DNA from: a virus
Virus record (IMG/VR): IMGVR_UViG_3300030107_005372
Span: 1 to 21,569 of that record
DNA length: 21,569 bases
Direction: 5' to 3' (one strand)
In this document: in pieces, positions 13,981 to 20,635 of the stretch
How positions within the stretch are numbered: position 1 is the first letter of the stretch
How the letters are laid out: every line of letters begins with the position of its first letter
Notes under the pieces: generated by a model
Told to the model about the DNA's origin: nothing
Database searches by the model: none
Seen by the model: only the letters and a program-made list of their open reading frames with translations
Made by a program: the position numbers and the translations under genes

Positions 13981-15563
13981 AAGAACTAGACCAACTTGTA
14001 GAAAACTTCTTCCAGCCTAAGCAAGATACACTTGGGCTAGACCAACTCGTTGAGATGGTTGAGCGGGTGATGAATGAAAGAAAAGAAGAATTGGGCGAGA
14101 TAGCCAAAAAGATTATAGTCATCTTCAGAGCAGAGAAAGATGAAGACGGTAATGTCGGCTCCTTTCCTGTTGCGCCCGATGCTACACTGAAGGGAAAGGT
14201 TACTTCGGGAAAAATTGTCATAGATAACACTGGCAGCCGGGGGATGAGAGCCAGCCTATTAAATAACAAATTAGGCTCTGACGACGACTTTGATGTTGAA
14301 ATTGTCAAGGTAGGAGACGGAACTACGGCAAAAGTGAGTTACCAAGGGGGTCAATCATTTTATTTAGTTCTGAGGAAGGGTACTGTTAAGGACAGCATCG
14401 CAAATATTGGAAACTTCGCCGAAGGCGTAACAGCATATGCCTTGGCAGAAAGAGTCATACAATACAAATCGGGGTATGACCAAACTAAAACAGGTGATCT
14501 TGGATATCCACAGACAGTACCAGAAGATATTTCTATTGACGACATTAAAAAACTCTCTAATGAAATGGAGTGGGACGCAGTAGAAAAAAAGGGAGACAAG
14601 AGAACTATAAAGAAAAAGAGATTTGAACTTGATGACGGAGATTTCCTTGAGCTAACTATTGGATTAGATAATGTTACTTGGAAAGACTTGGACGATATTA
14701 ATAAATGGACCATCGCACAAAGCACTGTCGCCTCTGCTGTGAAATTTGCAAACAGCAAATTTACCACCGGCTTTATAGACTCAAGTATGGACGGTATTGA
14801 CCGCAGGAAAAAGAAAGACGGCGATGTAATATATGTGACCGCAGACGGAGTTAGCGACCAAGAAGGCACCACAGCAGACTTAAATATTCAAATGAAAACC
14901 GCTGATGGAAACTACATCAGAAACTTGAAGACAGGTAAGATATCTCTTAAAACCAAAAACACAAAGCAGTTGGGTCAGGCAGGCAAGAAAAAGGAAGATA
15001 GTGTAAAGAAGTTTGTAAAATTCTTCAGTGACCTCTACGACTACCATCTGACTCCCCAAGAGTTGAACGACTTCAAAACTCTTCCCAGAGAAGACCTTTT
15101 CGGGCAGACGGGATATTTTAGCACTCTGTTTGATAGTGTCATAAATAGAGTAGAAAACAAGAGCACACCAAAGAAAGAGTCGTTCATAAGAAGATTGTCT
15201 CGCTTCGTTGTAGACACCGCTGGGGGACCTGACATTACATTGATTAAGTTATTGGACGATGACTATGTTGTATACGACTTGGCTAAAGAAATTGTTGAGG
15301 ACTTTGATATCAAACTTGAGAAGGTCATGACGAAAAGCGGTATCCCATATCTGTACACTTACATAGTTGGTAGACAGGGTACCGAATTGGCAGGAGAAAA
15401 ACTACAGCTTGTAGTTATGCGACCAAGAAGAGACGCCGATGGATTCCGATTCTATGTAGAGCAAGGCGACGACTACAATGCTTTCTATAAGTACGAGAGA
15501 GATCAGGTTAAAAAAGAAAAAGAAGAAGCCGAACAAAAACCCTTGACAAACCCACCACAATAG
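13977..15563 (+). CDS. large protein with PD-(D/E)XK-like nuclease signature
   Basis: 528 residues, ATGA-coupled to the DGHHR gene. The segment D301-L-N-I-Q-M, a short loop, then ISLKTK (S323 to K327) followed by NTKQLGQAG looks like a PD-(D/E)XK nuclease core, where Asp and the (D/E/S)xK pair bind metal; phage proteins with SLK...KQ.GQ are known, and I read this as the same type. The usual acidic residue before the Lys is replaced by Ser-Leu, so activity is open. The N-terminus repeats LDQLVE (residues 4-9 and 21-26), with an ENFFQPKQD tag. The 60-150 region is beta-rich with a TLKGKVTSGKIVIDNTGSRG stretch. The C-terminus is charged and Pro-ended. Alternative: a virion protein without enzymatic activity. 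The groEL -35 box lies in its last codons. Confidence 0.6.
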   Translation: MKELDQLVENFFQPKQDTLGLDQLVEMVERVMNERKEELGEIAKKIIVIFRAEKDEDGNVGSFPVAPDATLKGKVTSGKIVIDNTGSRGMRASLLNNKLGSDDDFDVEIVKVGDGTTAKVSYQGGQSFYLVLRKGTVKDSIANIGNFAEGVTAYALAERVIQYKSGYDQTKTGDLGYPQTVPEDISIDDIKKLSNEMEWDAVEKKGDKRTIKKKRFELDDGDFLELTIGLDNVTWKDLDDINKWTIAQSTVASAVKFANSKFTTGFIDSSMDGIDRRKKKDGDVIYVTADGVSDQEGTTADLNIQMKTADGNYIRNLKTGKISLKTKNTKQLGQAGKKKEDSVKKFVKFFSDLYDYHLTPQELNDFKTLPREDLFGQTGYFSTLFDSVINRVENKSTPKKESFIRRLSRFVVDTAGGPDITLIKLLDDDYVVYDLAKEIVEDFDIKLEKVMTKSGIPYLYTYIVGRQGTELAGEKLQLVVMRPRRDADGFRFYVEQGDDYNAFYKYERDQVKKEKEEAEQKPLTNPPQ

Positions 15564-15571
15564 ACTATACT
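15543..15571 (+). promoter_or_regulatory. consensus sigma70 promoter for groEL
   Basis: TTGACA at 15543-15548 and TATACT at 15566-15571 with 17-bp spacing. The -35 box lies within the end of the preceding gene. A short leader with GAGGT precedes the groEL ATG. The bases after the -10 (TATCCACC) resemble those after the 8392 box. Confidence 0.9.
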
Positions 15572-15599
15572 ATATCCACCAGACCACAACGAGGTAAAA

Positions 15600-17180
15600 A
15601 TGTCTAAACAATATGAATCAGGTCAGACCCTTCAGCAGAAGATTGCCAAGGGTATTGATGTCTTGGCTGATAATGTAGCAGCCACAATGGGACCACGAGG
15701 ACGCAATGTCATCCTACACCAAGAAGGTTCCAACCCAATCATCACAAAGGACGGAGTAACAGTCGCCAAGTTTGTTGACTTGGAAGACCCCTTTGAGAAT
15801 GTCGGCGTCCAAATCCTCAAGCAAGTAGCCGACCAGACTAACAATGATGCAGGGGATGGGACTACCACTTCTACGGTTTTGGCTAGGGACATATACAATA
15901 AGGCACAAAAATATATTGCATCTGGTGTTTCTCCCACGGAACTCAAGAGGGGAATGGACAAAGCCGTTAGGGAAGTTGTAGAGATTCTTAAAGAAAAATC
16001 AAAACCAGTTAAATCCAAGGAAGACATCAAACACGTCGCAACAATTAGCGCCAACGGAGATACTGTAATTGGTGACTTGGTTGCTACCGCGATTGACCAA
16101 GCAGGAAAAGATGGGGCTATCACTGTAGAAGAGGCTCGCTCTGTAGATACTAGCCTAGACATTGTAGAGGGTTTCCGCTTTGATTCTGGCTATATAAGTC
16201 CTCAATTTATTAACAATGAGAGGCGTCACGCTGTCGAGTATGAGAACCCATACATCTTGGTGACTGATGCAAAGATTGAAACAGTCGAAGAGATGCTGCC
16301 TGTTTTGGAATTGGTAGCGAGGGAGGGCAAGCCATTTGTACTCGTTGCTGAGAACATTGAAGGTCAGGCTTTGGCTGCTTTGATTATGAACGCGGTTCGA
16401 GGAACAATGAAAGTGGCAGCCGTAAAAGCTCCTCGCTACGGAGAAGAGAGGAGAGAGATACTTAAAGACCTTGCAATTTCTGTGGGCGCTACCTTCGTTA
16501 CAACGGAGCTTGGTCATGAATTTGGCAACGTAAAGTTGACTGATTTTGGCACAGCCAAAAAGATTAGCATCACAAAAAACATCACAACGATTGTAGATGG
16601 GCAGGGGGACAATGAGCAGGTGCAGGAGAGGATTGAAACTCTGAAAGAGACAATTAGAGAAACAGAAAGCCTTCCAGAGTGTGAAAAATATCAAGAAAGA
16701 ATTACGCGCCTAGCCAGTGGTATCGCCATCATTCGCGTCGGGGCACCTACCGAGATTGAGATGATCGAAAAAAAACATAGGCTTGAAGATGCACTGGAGG
16801 CTGTTCGATCAGCAAGGGAAGAGGGGTTGGTGTCTGGAGGTGGTGTCGCGCTTTTGAGGGCGACAAGAGATTTGAAAGTCGAATGTGACAACGAAGAGCA
16901 GGAGTGCGGTGTGAAGGTCATTAAGGGCGTGATGACATCCCCGGTCAGACAAATGCTGCTAAATGCTGGACAATCGCCCGATGTCATAATTAACGAGATC
17001 ATAAATTTTGAGGACGAGGACATAGGCTACGATGTGTATACCGGAAATTATGTCAATATGTATGAGGCAGGTATTGTAGATCCAGTAAAAGTGACTGCTT
17101 CGGCTTTAAAAAACGCCACTAGCGTTGTCTCGACTTTGATTACGACAAATCATTGTATAATTCAGACTACAAAGAACTAA
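15600..17180 (+). CDS. groEL: chaperonin GroEL (Hsp60)
   Basis: 526 residues. GroEL forms double seven-fold rings that fold proteins using ATP. The ATP site is complete: ATMGPRGRNV at 28-37, KDGVTVAK at 50-57, DAGDGTTTS at 83-91 with D86, SGGGVAL at 412-418, the catalytic Asp D397 in LEDALEA, and D494 in GIVDPVKV. Apical and intermediate domains are also conserved, including GFRFDSGYISPQF near 191-203. The C-terminus stops at TTNHCIIQTTKN without the GGM repeats that line the host cavity. No groES is adjacent or elsewhere in the window, so it would have to use host GroES or work without it, as described for some phage chaperonins. Its promoter is its own. Overall divergence from bacterial GroEL suggests a long-established viral form, not recent capture. 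Confidence 0.97.
   Translation: MSKQYESGQTLQQKIAKGIDVLADNVAATMGPRGRNVILHQEGSNPIITKDGVTVAKFVDLEDPFENVGVQILKQVADQTNNDAGDGTTTSTVLARDIYNKAQKYIASGVSPTELKRGMDKAVREVVEILKEKSKPVKSKEDIKHVATISANGDTVIGDLVATAIDQAGKDGAITVEEARSVDTSLDIVEGFRFDSGYISPQFINNERRHAVEYENPYILVTDAKIETVEEMLPVLELVAREGKPFVLVAENIEGQALAALIMNAVRGTMKVAAVKAPRYGEERREILKDLAISVGATFVTTELGHEFGNVKLTDFGTAKKISITKNITTIVDGQGDNEQVQERIETLKETIRETESLPECEKYQERITRLASGIAIIRVGAPTEIEMIEKKHRLEDALEAVRSAREEGLVSGGGVALLRATRDLKVECDNEEQECGVKVIKGVMTSPVRQMLLNAGQSPDVIINEIINFEDEDIGYDVYTGNYVNMYEAGIVDPVKVTASALKNATSVVSTLITTNHCIIQTTKN
17135..17161 (+). promoter_or_regulatory. possible weak promoter inside the groEL end
   Basis: TATAAT at 17156-17161 is a perfect -10 box, but the best -35 candidate, TTTGAT at 17135-17140, is only 15 bp away. 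It could add transcription of the genes from 17204 onward. The sequence is coding for groEL, so chance is a real alternative. Confidence 0.3.
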
Positions 17181-17203
17181 TTAATATTCTAGAGGTTTAA
17201 TAT

Positions 17204-17617
17204 ATGAAAGTTACAATTACCAAAACGACAGACATTTCTGCTTTAGCAAATGAGGTAAGGGGAATGTTACATCAAGCCAAGAGTAATTTGGCTTACAGGT
17301 TACCAGATAAAATCAATGAGATCATTCGGTCATCCCTTTCGCAAAATGGGGAAGAATTCTTTTCAAACATTGAGTTGTTGAGTTCTTTTAGGCAGGATCT
17401 TGCCGATTTTGACAACACTTTGCAGGAAATACAAAACATACTGATTGGATATAAGAACGCTGTCGATCCAGCTAAACAAGCCCAGCGCCAGAAAGAGGCG
17501 GAAAAGGAAGAAGAAGGCGAGCCGGATTTGGAGTGGGTGCAGCGAGAACAAGCAGAATACGAAAAACTAATGGCACAGATTGATGGTGCGGATGAGGTGG
17601 AAGATGAAGAAGGGTGA
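17204..17617 (+). CDS. hypothetical coiled-coil protein with acidic tail
   Basis: 137 residues, starting 23 nt after groEL with AGAGGT upstream. The sequence is predicted by eye to be almost wholly helical: residues 10-90 have heptad-like hydrophobic spacing (ALANEVRGMLHQAK, IELLSSFRQDLADF, TLQEIQNILIGY), followed by a charged hinge (KQAQRQKEAEKEEEGEP) and a very acidic end. It lacks cysteine. No family is recognised. The position just after groEL does not by itself suggest a chaperone role, as the neighbours are unrelated small proteins. Its last 14 nt overlap the next gene. Confidence 0.7.
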   Translation: MKVTITKTTDISALANEVRGMLHQAKSNLAYRLPDKINEIIRSSLSQNGEEFFSNIELLSSFRQDLADFDNTLQEIQNILIGYKNAVDPAKQAQRQKEAEKEEEGEPDLEWVQREQAEYEKLMAQIDGADEVEDEEG

Positions 17618-17825
17618 TCTTGCTTGGCTCCCATCAGCCACGTCTCTGTTGCAGTTCGCAGAGGAAGACAACCCAGAGTCGGGTGTATCTTGTTTCTGCA
17701 ATCCCAAGGTTCCAACTCACGTTCTTGTTTTGGGCGAGATAACCGATGTGTATTACAAGATAGAATACCGAGGGGGTAAGTGGGCTGTGCCAAAACACTA
17801 CCTTTATAGTTTGGTGAATAAATGA
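17604..17825 (+). CDS. small SH3/KOW-like mini-barrel protein
   Basis: 73 residues from ATG 17604, preferred over upstream in-frame starts because GAGGTGG at 17594-17600 lies just before it and because homologous-looking proteins begin close to the GDL motif. Pattern: KKGDLAWLP, a Cys-containing loop (SCFCNP), VLVLGEI, YYKIEYRGGKW, then VPKHYLYSL. This is the order of strands in small SH3-like or KOW barrels, and three more proteins of this style sit at 20056, 20360 and 20636. Function is unknown; such barrels usually bind proteins or nucleic acids. It overlaps the gene before by 14 nt and the one after as ATGA. Confidence 0.65.
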   Translation: MKKGDLAWLPSATSLLQFAEEDNPESGVSCFCNPKVPTHVLVLGEITDVYYKIEYRGGKWAVPKHYLYSLVNK

Positions 17826-18193
17826 GCGACAAGGAAGATAAAAGGTTATATGTTGTACAACATAGCGCCCTTGAAAAACATAAAATAAATTCGCAATCAA
17901 AAGGTGAGATGCTGATTGAATTGCTGAAAGATTTTTTAGAAAAAGAATTGGATGATTACAATAGAGGAGCTATAAACATAATTTGTGAGTATATCGCGAC
18001 CATAAAAAAGACATCTGATTATGCTGATAGTATAATATCTGAGTGCGAGCCATATAAGGATGCTGCTAAAAAAATTGATGGATATAAAATTACGAAAGAA
18101 GAGTATGTAATTTTAGATGGGCTTATGTTGGTTAGTTCTCTGTGTGAGGGAAACTTATACAATGATTACAATATATCACTAATTCCAAGCTAG
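17822..18193 (+). CDS. hypothetical helical protein
   Basis: 123 residues, ATGA-coupled to the mini-barrel gene. It is helical and charged, with GEMLIELLKDFLEKELDDYN at 28-47, a second helix IICEYIATIKKTSDYADSII, and a YKITKEEYVILDGLML segment towards the end. It contains three Cys with no metal-binding spacing. No domain is recognised. The gene is AT-rich like the other late small genes. Confidence 0.65.
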   Translation: MSDKEDKRLYVVQHSALEKHKINSQSKGEMLIELLKDFLEKELDDYNRGAINIICEYIATIKKTSDYADSIISECEPYKDAAKKIDGYKITKEEYVILDGLMLVSSLCEGNLYNDYNISLIPS

Positions 18194-18202
18194 GACAAAG
18201 AT

Positions 18203-18601
18203 ATGGATAATAATGCTGAAGAAAAACAACTAGAGGAGCAAGAGGTAAAGGTTGACCTTAAGCCAAAAAAGCCTGCAAAACTAGCGCCCCAAGGTATTAG
18301 AACCTTTACTGTATGCCGTTTAAATGACGAAAGCGGCGTGTCCGGCACGGGTATAGTCATCGAAGGGATTGTGCTAGCAACAGGACAGTGCGTCGTTCAC
18401 TGGCTATATCCAGCCCCCCGTGGCTCTATTGCTATGTTTGATAGCATCACCGATTTTGCGACGGTGCATATCAAGCCCCATCCCGGTAATGAGACTATCA
18501 TTACTTATGAGGATGGCGAACAGGTTCACTACAAAGATGATGGCTCTATTCTAACAAAGCCAGCACCAGAAGAAGAAGAGGAGACAAATGAGAACAGTTG
18601 A
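18203..18601 (+). CDS. conserved protein of the SGVSGTG family, unknown function
   Basis: 132 residues. A charged, flexible N-terminus (residues 1-30) precedes a compact domain: FTVCRLNDESGVSGTGIV at 35-52, then a VEGI/LATGQ strand, VVHWLYPAPRGSIAMFDS and a HIKPHPGNET region. This VSGTG...V.W..P....S...F order is a pattern I know from short phage and bacterial proteins that carry no assigned function. The end is acidic. It is not GroES, although it is downstream of groEL and of similar length: it lacks the mobile loop and the GroES core motifs. It starts 9 nt after the previous stop and overlaps the cupin gene by 14 nt. Confidence 0.65.
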   Translation: MDNNAEEKQLEEQEVKVDLKPKKPAKLAPQGIRTFTVCRLNDESGVSGTGIVIEGIVLATGQCVVHWLYPAPRGSIAMFDSITDFATVHIKPHPGNETIITYEDGEQVHYKDDGSILTKPAPEEEEETNENS

Positions 18602-18932
18602 AAAGCCTTGGGGCAAAGAAGAGATTTGGGGAGAGACAGATAAATATTTAGGAAAGTTTCTCTACATCAATGCGGGAGAAATGTTATCTAGACAATACCA
18701 CGAGGTAAAAGAAGAAACCATCTGTGTCCTCGAAGGTAGACTAGCCCTTGAGATTGGAATGCCAGAGCAGTTAGGATTCCGAAGAGAATATCTGACCCCC
18801 GGACAAACCTTTCATGTAAAGCCCGGAACCATCCATAGGTTCTGCGCCACCACTACGGATGTAAAGTTAGCCGAGGTCAGCACACCAGAAATCGATGACG
18901 TTGTAAGGCTTGAAGATAAATATTCAAGATAG
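18588..18932 (+). CDS. cupin (mannose-6-phosphate isomerase type II-like)
   Basis: 114 residues, a single cupin barrel. It has the opening EKPWGKEEIW found in the cupin domain of type II phosphomannose isomerases, the metal motif QYHEVKEETICVLEGRL at about 36-52 (His, Glu as ligands), then PGQTFHVKPGTIHRF at about 71-85 with the last His ligand, and a STPEIDDVVRLEDKY ending characteristic of this group. The enzyme class interconverts mannose-6-phosphate and fructose-6-phosphate or acts on other sugar phosphates; the true substrate cannot be told from sequence. There is no nucleotidyltransferase domain fused to it. AGAGGAG lies 4 nt before the start. It is the last gene before the hsp20 promoter. 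Confidence 0.85.
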   Translation: MRTVEKPWGKEEIWGETDKYLGKFLYINAGEMLSRQYHEVKEETICVLEGRLALEIGMPEQLGFRREYLTPGQTFHVKPGTIHRFCATTTDVKLAEVSTPEIDDVVRLEDKYSR

Positions 18933-18936
18933 GCCC

Positions 18937-18964
18937 TTGACAAGTAAAAAAGTATGTATATATT
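18937..18964 (+). promoter_or_regulatory. sigma70-type promoter for hsp20
   Basis: TTGACA at 18937-18942 and TATATT at 18959-18964 with 16-bp spacing. The -35 box begins 5 nt after the cupin stop codon. The hsp20 leader would be about 45 nt, ending in AAAGGAGA at 19003-19010. No heat-shock (sigma32) consensus was seen. Confidence 0.75.
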
Positions 18965-19017
18965 GTATCTGTAGTTAATGGCGGATAAAAACTGCCCACA
19001 ACAAAGGAGATAATACA

Positions 19018-19428
19018 ATGACAATTTCACTTTCAACTTACAGAACACCAACTACAACTACATTTGATAGTCTTTTTGACTCCCTCTTTGATCCATTCTT
19101 TGAGAGCGTGACAATCCCTAGAAAAAGAACAACCACCACGGTCAACACCAAAGTGACAACCGAGGATGATAAACATATTATTTCTGTTGCTGCTCCGGGT
19201 TTGGACAAAGAGGATTTTAATATTACAATCACAGAGGGAACTCTGACTGTCCAAACAAATAAGGCAGACACAGAGTTTGGAGCCTCTGCTTTCACAAAGA
19301 CGTGGACTCTGCCCGAGGGTACCACCACCGACAAGATTTCAGCCGAGTATAAGCAGGGAATTTTGAGAGTAATGGTAGAAAAGCCAGAGGTCACAACACC
19401 AGAAACCGTAACGATTAAAGTTACTTAG
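19018..19428 (+). CDS. hsp20: small heat shock protein Hsp20 (alpha-crystallin domain)
   Basis: 136 residues. sHsps bind unfolding proteins and hold them for refolding. A short N-terminal arm (about 45 residues with FDSLFDSLFDPFF) is followed by the alpha-crystallin domain: VTTEDDKHIISVAAPGLDKE at 46-65, NITITEGTLTVQTNK, FTKTWTLPEG at 91-100 and the signature EYKQGILRVMVEKPE at 109-123. The tail TVTIKVT contains the I-x-V oligomerisation motif. Phage sHsps are known, especially in cyanophages. The gene has its own promoter and a hairpin terminator-like element, so it is a single-gene unit. AAAGGAGA sits 7 nt before the ATG. Confidence 0.95.
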   Translation: MTISLSTYRTPTTTTFDSLFDSLFDPFFESVTIPRKRTTTTVNTKVTTEDDKHIISVAAPGLDKEDFNITITEGTLTVQTNKADTEFGASAFTKTWTLPEGTTTDKISAEYKQGILRVMVEKPEVTTPETVTIKVT

Positions 19429-19462
19429 TTTGACCCCTTCATTTGACATAGTAAAACCCTTT

Positions 19463-19494
19463 GGAAACGGCGCTTCTTTAGCGTCGTTTCCTTT
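19463..19494 (+). terminator. hairpin after hsp20, probable terminator
   Basis: GGAAACGGCGC at 19463-19473 pairs with GCGTCGTTTCC at 19481-19491, an 11-bp stem with one G-U pair and a 7-nt loop. It is a strong hairpin but only TTT follows before A, so U-tract quality is poor. It should at least attenuate hsp20 transcription and separates it from the next promoter. Downstream, TATAAT at 19509-19514 is a possible extra -10 box without a convincing -35. Confidence 0.6.
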
Positions 19495-19519
19495 ATGTAA
19501 AAGATACTTATAATAGATC

Positions 19520-19548
19520 TTGACAATGGCTATCGGTTTTGTTACAGT
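19520..19548 (+). promoter_or_regulatory. sigma70-type promoter for the small-gene cluster
   Basis: TTGACA at 19520-19525 and TACAGT at 19543-19548 with 17-bp spacing. The -35 box is exact, the -10 has four of six matches. Transcription starting near 19555 would give a leader of about 30 nt containing AAGGAGGG. Confidence 0.75.
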
Positions 19549-19584
19549 ACCAAACATAGCCATCACGGAAGGAGGGAACATGCA

Positions 19585-19746
19585 GTGGCTAAGAAAGTTA
19601 ACAGCAATAAGTTAATAAATCATAGACCAAAGAAGACACGCCAAGGAAGCAGCAAGTTTACAAAGCGTGGCAATAAGGGCGGCGGCACAAACGGAACTCG
19701 CCCATCGAAAACATATAAAAAAAAGTACCGAGGACAAGGGAGATAA
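19585..19746 (+). CDS. 53-residue highly basic protein
   Basis: GTG start at 19585 with a strong AAGGAGGG at 19569-19576, spacing 8. The protein is MAKKVNSNKLINHRPKKTRQ and on to a Gly-rich middle (GNKGGGTNG) and the end YKKKYRGQGR: about a third Lys and Arg, with no Asp or Glu. The KKYRGQGR ending is something I recall from short conserved proteins of marine myoviruses. The size and charge suggest DNA, RNA or ribosome binding. A competing ATG at 19580 gives an 11-codon frame only. It is short enough to be missed by automatic calling. It is followed after 4 nt by the next gene. Confidence 0.75.
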   Translation: MAKKVNSNKLINHRPKKTRQGSSKFTKRGNKGGGTNGTRPSKTYKKKYRGQGR

Positions 19747-19750
19747 TAAT

Positions 19751-20029
19751 TTGAACAACATAGAGCACAAGTCAGAACTTGAATATGATATTTGGCAACC
19801 CAGCGAGATAAAAGGGCGCAGTGATTTGAATGTGACAATCCGCCTTTCGCCATTGACAGAAAGAGCGCAGTCCAGAGTGGAGCAATATGGAGATGTCATG
19901 AAACTGATGCACATTTCTCACTCTGGACCATTCGAATGCAATGAGGAGCAGATTTTGGTTATGTCACTCAATGAAAAGTGGCAAGGGTGGTTTCGCAATG
20001 GTACTGATGTTGATTTTGAATTAACCTAA
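19751..20029 (+). CDS. hypothetical protein
   Basis: 92 residues from TTG 19751, with AAGGGAGA at 19736-19743 at 7-nt spacing. The same frame is open further upstream to 19667, but that part overlaps the well-supported basic-protein gene on another frame, so the shorter form is preferred. The protein has ELEYDIWQPSEIKGRSD at the N-terminus, NVTIRLSPLTERAQSRVEQY, and an EQILVMSLNEKWQGWFRNGT end. It looks like a small alpha/beta fold. No family is recognised. Confidence 0.6.
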   Translation: MNNIEHKSELEYDIWQPSEIKGRSDLNVTIRLSPLTERAQSRVEQYGDVMKLMHISHSGPFECNEEQILVMSLNEKWQGWFRNGTDVDFELT

Positions 20030-20055
20030 ACAAAGGCTGATGACTACTTATATGG

Positions 20056-20307
20056 ATGAACATCTACGAAAATATAGGTCGCATACGAATCGGCGACTTG
20101 GTGGCGTTAAAGGGCGCGGGTGGCACTGAAACGGGTCCAGTTGGTATTGTTTTGTCGGAAATAGAAGTCACAACTTTTCCGGTTAGCGGTAAAAAGAGAA
20201 CTTCGCTTGAGTATCAATGTTGTATGGTTGGTAAAAGCGGCAAGATGATAACAATGACATTTTCAGAGCGGGACCTCGTGGTACTCAGCGGCGTGTGGGT
20301 GGATTAA
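20056..20307 (+). CDS. small SH3/KOW-like mini-barrel protein
   Basis: 83 residues. The order IRIGDLVALKGAGGTETG, VGIVLSEIEV, LEYQCCMVG, then KMITMTFSERDLVVL matches the GDL(V) ... GIV ... Y.. ... (S/E)EDL scheme seen in this window's other mini-barrels. The middle loop is longer than in its relatives. A neighbouring ATG at 20052 opens a different, unlikely frame. Ribosome-site evidence is weak (AAAGG about 20 nt upstream), so expression may rely on readthrough from the gene before. Function unknown. Confidence 0.6.
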   Translation: MNIYENIGRIRIGDLVALKGAGGTETGPVGIVLSEIEVTTFPVSGKKRTSLEYQCCMVGKSGKMITMTFSERDLVVLSGVWVD

Positions 20308-20312
20308 TTAGA

Positions 20313-20341
20313 GCAATCGCAGGCAATCGCCGCGATTTTTT
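20313..20341 (+). repeat. GCAATCGC direct repeat with hairpin and T-run
   Basis: GCAATCGC occurs at 20313-20320 and 20323-20330. AATCGC of the first copy can pair with GCGATT at 20332-20337 across an 11-nt loop, followed by a T-run to 20341. It may be a weak terminator or an operator-like site. The gap to the next start codon is AT-rich with no clear Shine-Dalgarno. Confidence 0.35.
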
Positions 20342-20359
20342 CGCCAGAATTTTTTTCAT

Positions 20360-20623
20360 ATGAAGACATTAACAGACGAATTACTAGGCATAAAGCAGGA
20401 TAAGTTTTCGGTAGGGGACTTAGTTAAAACAGTTGCAGGTACAGATGCTTATGGCATGCCGTGGTTTGGTATTGTCACAACTGTCACGATACTAAAAAAT
20501 GACAAAGGCGAAACTCGCAACCTATATACTATTGATTGGGTTGACAAGGAAGCCACTCAGGTGCTTTGGTATGATTGGTACGATGAAGACTTAACTTTAG
20601 TACAACCCGGCGCAGACTGCTAA
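20360..20623 (+). CDS. small SH3/KOW-like mini-barrel protein
   Basis: 87 residues. After an N-terminal helix (LTDELLGIKQDK), KFSVGDLVKTVAG, WFGIVTTVTIL, RNLYTIDWVDK and WYDWYDEDLTLV follow the mini-barrel strand order closely; the GIV and Y.IDW positions align with the proteins at 17604, 20056 and 20636. It is rich in Trp, Asp and Tyr in its last third. No Shine-Dalgarno is evident before the ATG, which follows a T-rich stretch. Function unknown. Confidence 0.65.
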   Translation: MKTLTDELLGIKQDKFSVGDLVKTVAGTDAYGMPWFGIVTTVTILKNDKGETRNLYTIDWVDKEATQVLWYDWYDEDLTLVQPGADC

Positions 20624-20635
20624 GGAACTAAATGG

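Noticed and set aside
16155-16694. 179-codon open frame on the - strand inside groEL
   Set aside because: Lies wholly within a clear chaperonin gene, has no ribosome site and no recognisable domain.
17293-17832. 179-codon open frame on the - strand after groEL
   Set aside because: Spans two + strand genes with good ribosome sites and couplings; no promoter or start signal on the - strand.
18203-18601. GroES for the phage chaperonin
   Set aside because: Length is similar but the mobile loop and GroES core are absent, and the SGVSGTG pattern belongs to another family.
19443-19448. TTGACA box after hsp20
   Set aside because: No -10 box at 16-18 bp; the position where it should be is inside the hsp20 hairpin.
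19667-19750. Longer form of the 19751 gene beginning at 19667
   Set aside because: Would overlap the 53-residue basic gene over most of its length and has no Shine-Dalgarno, whereas TTG 19751 has a well-spaced one.
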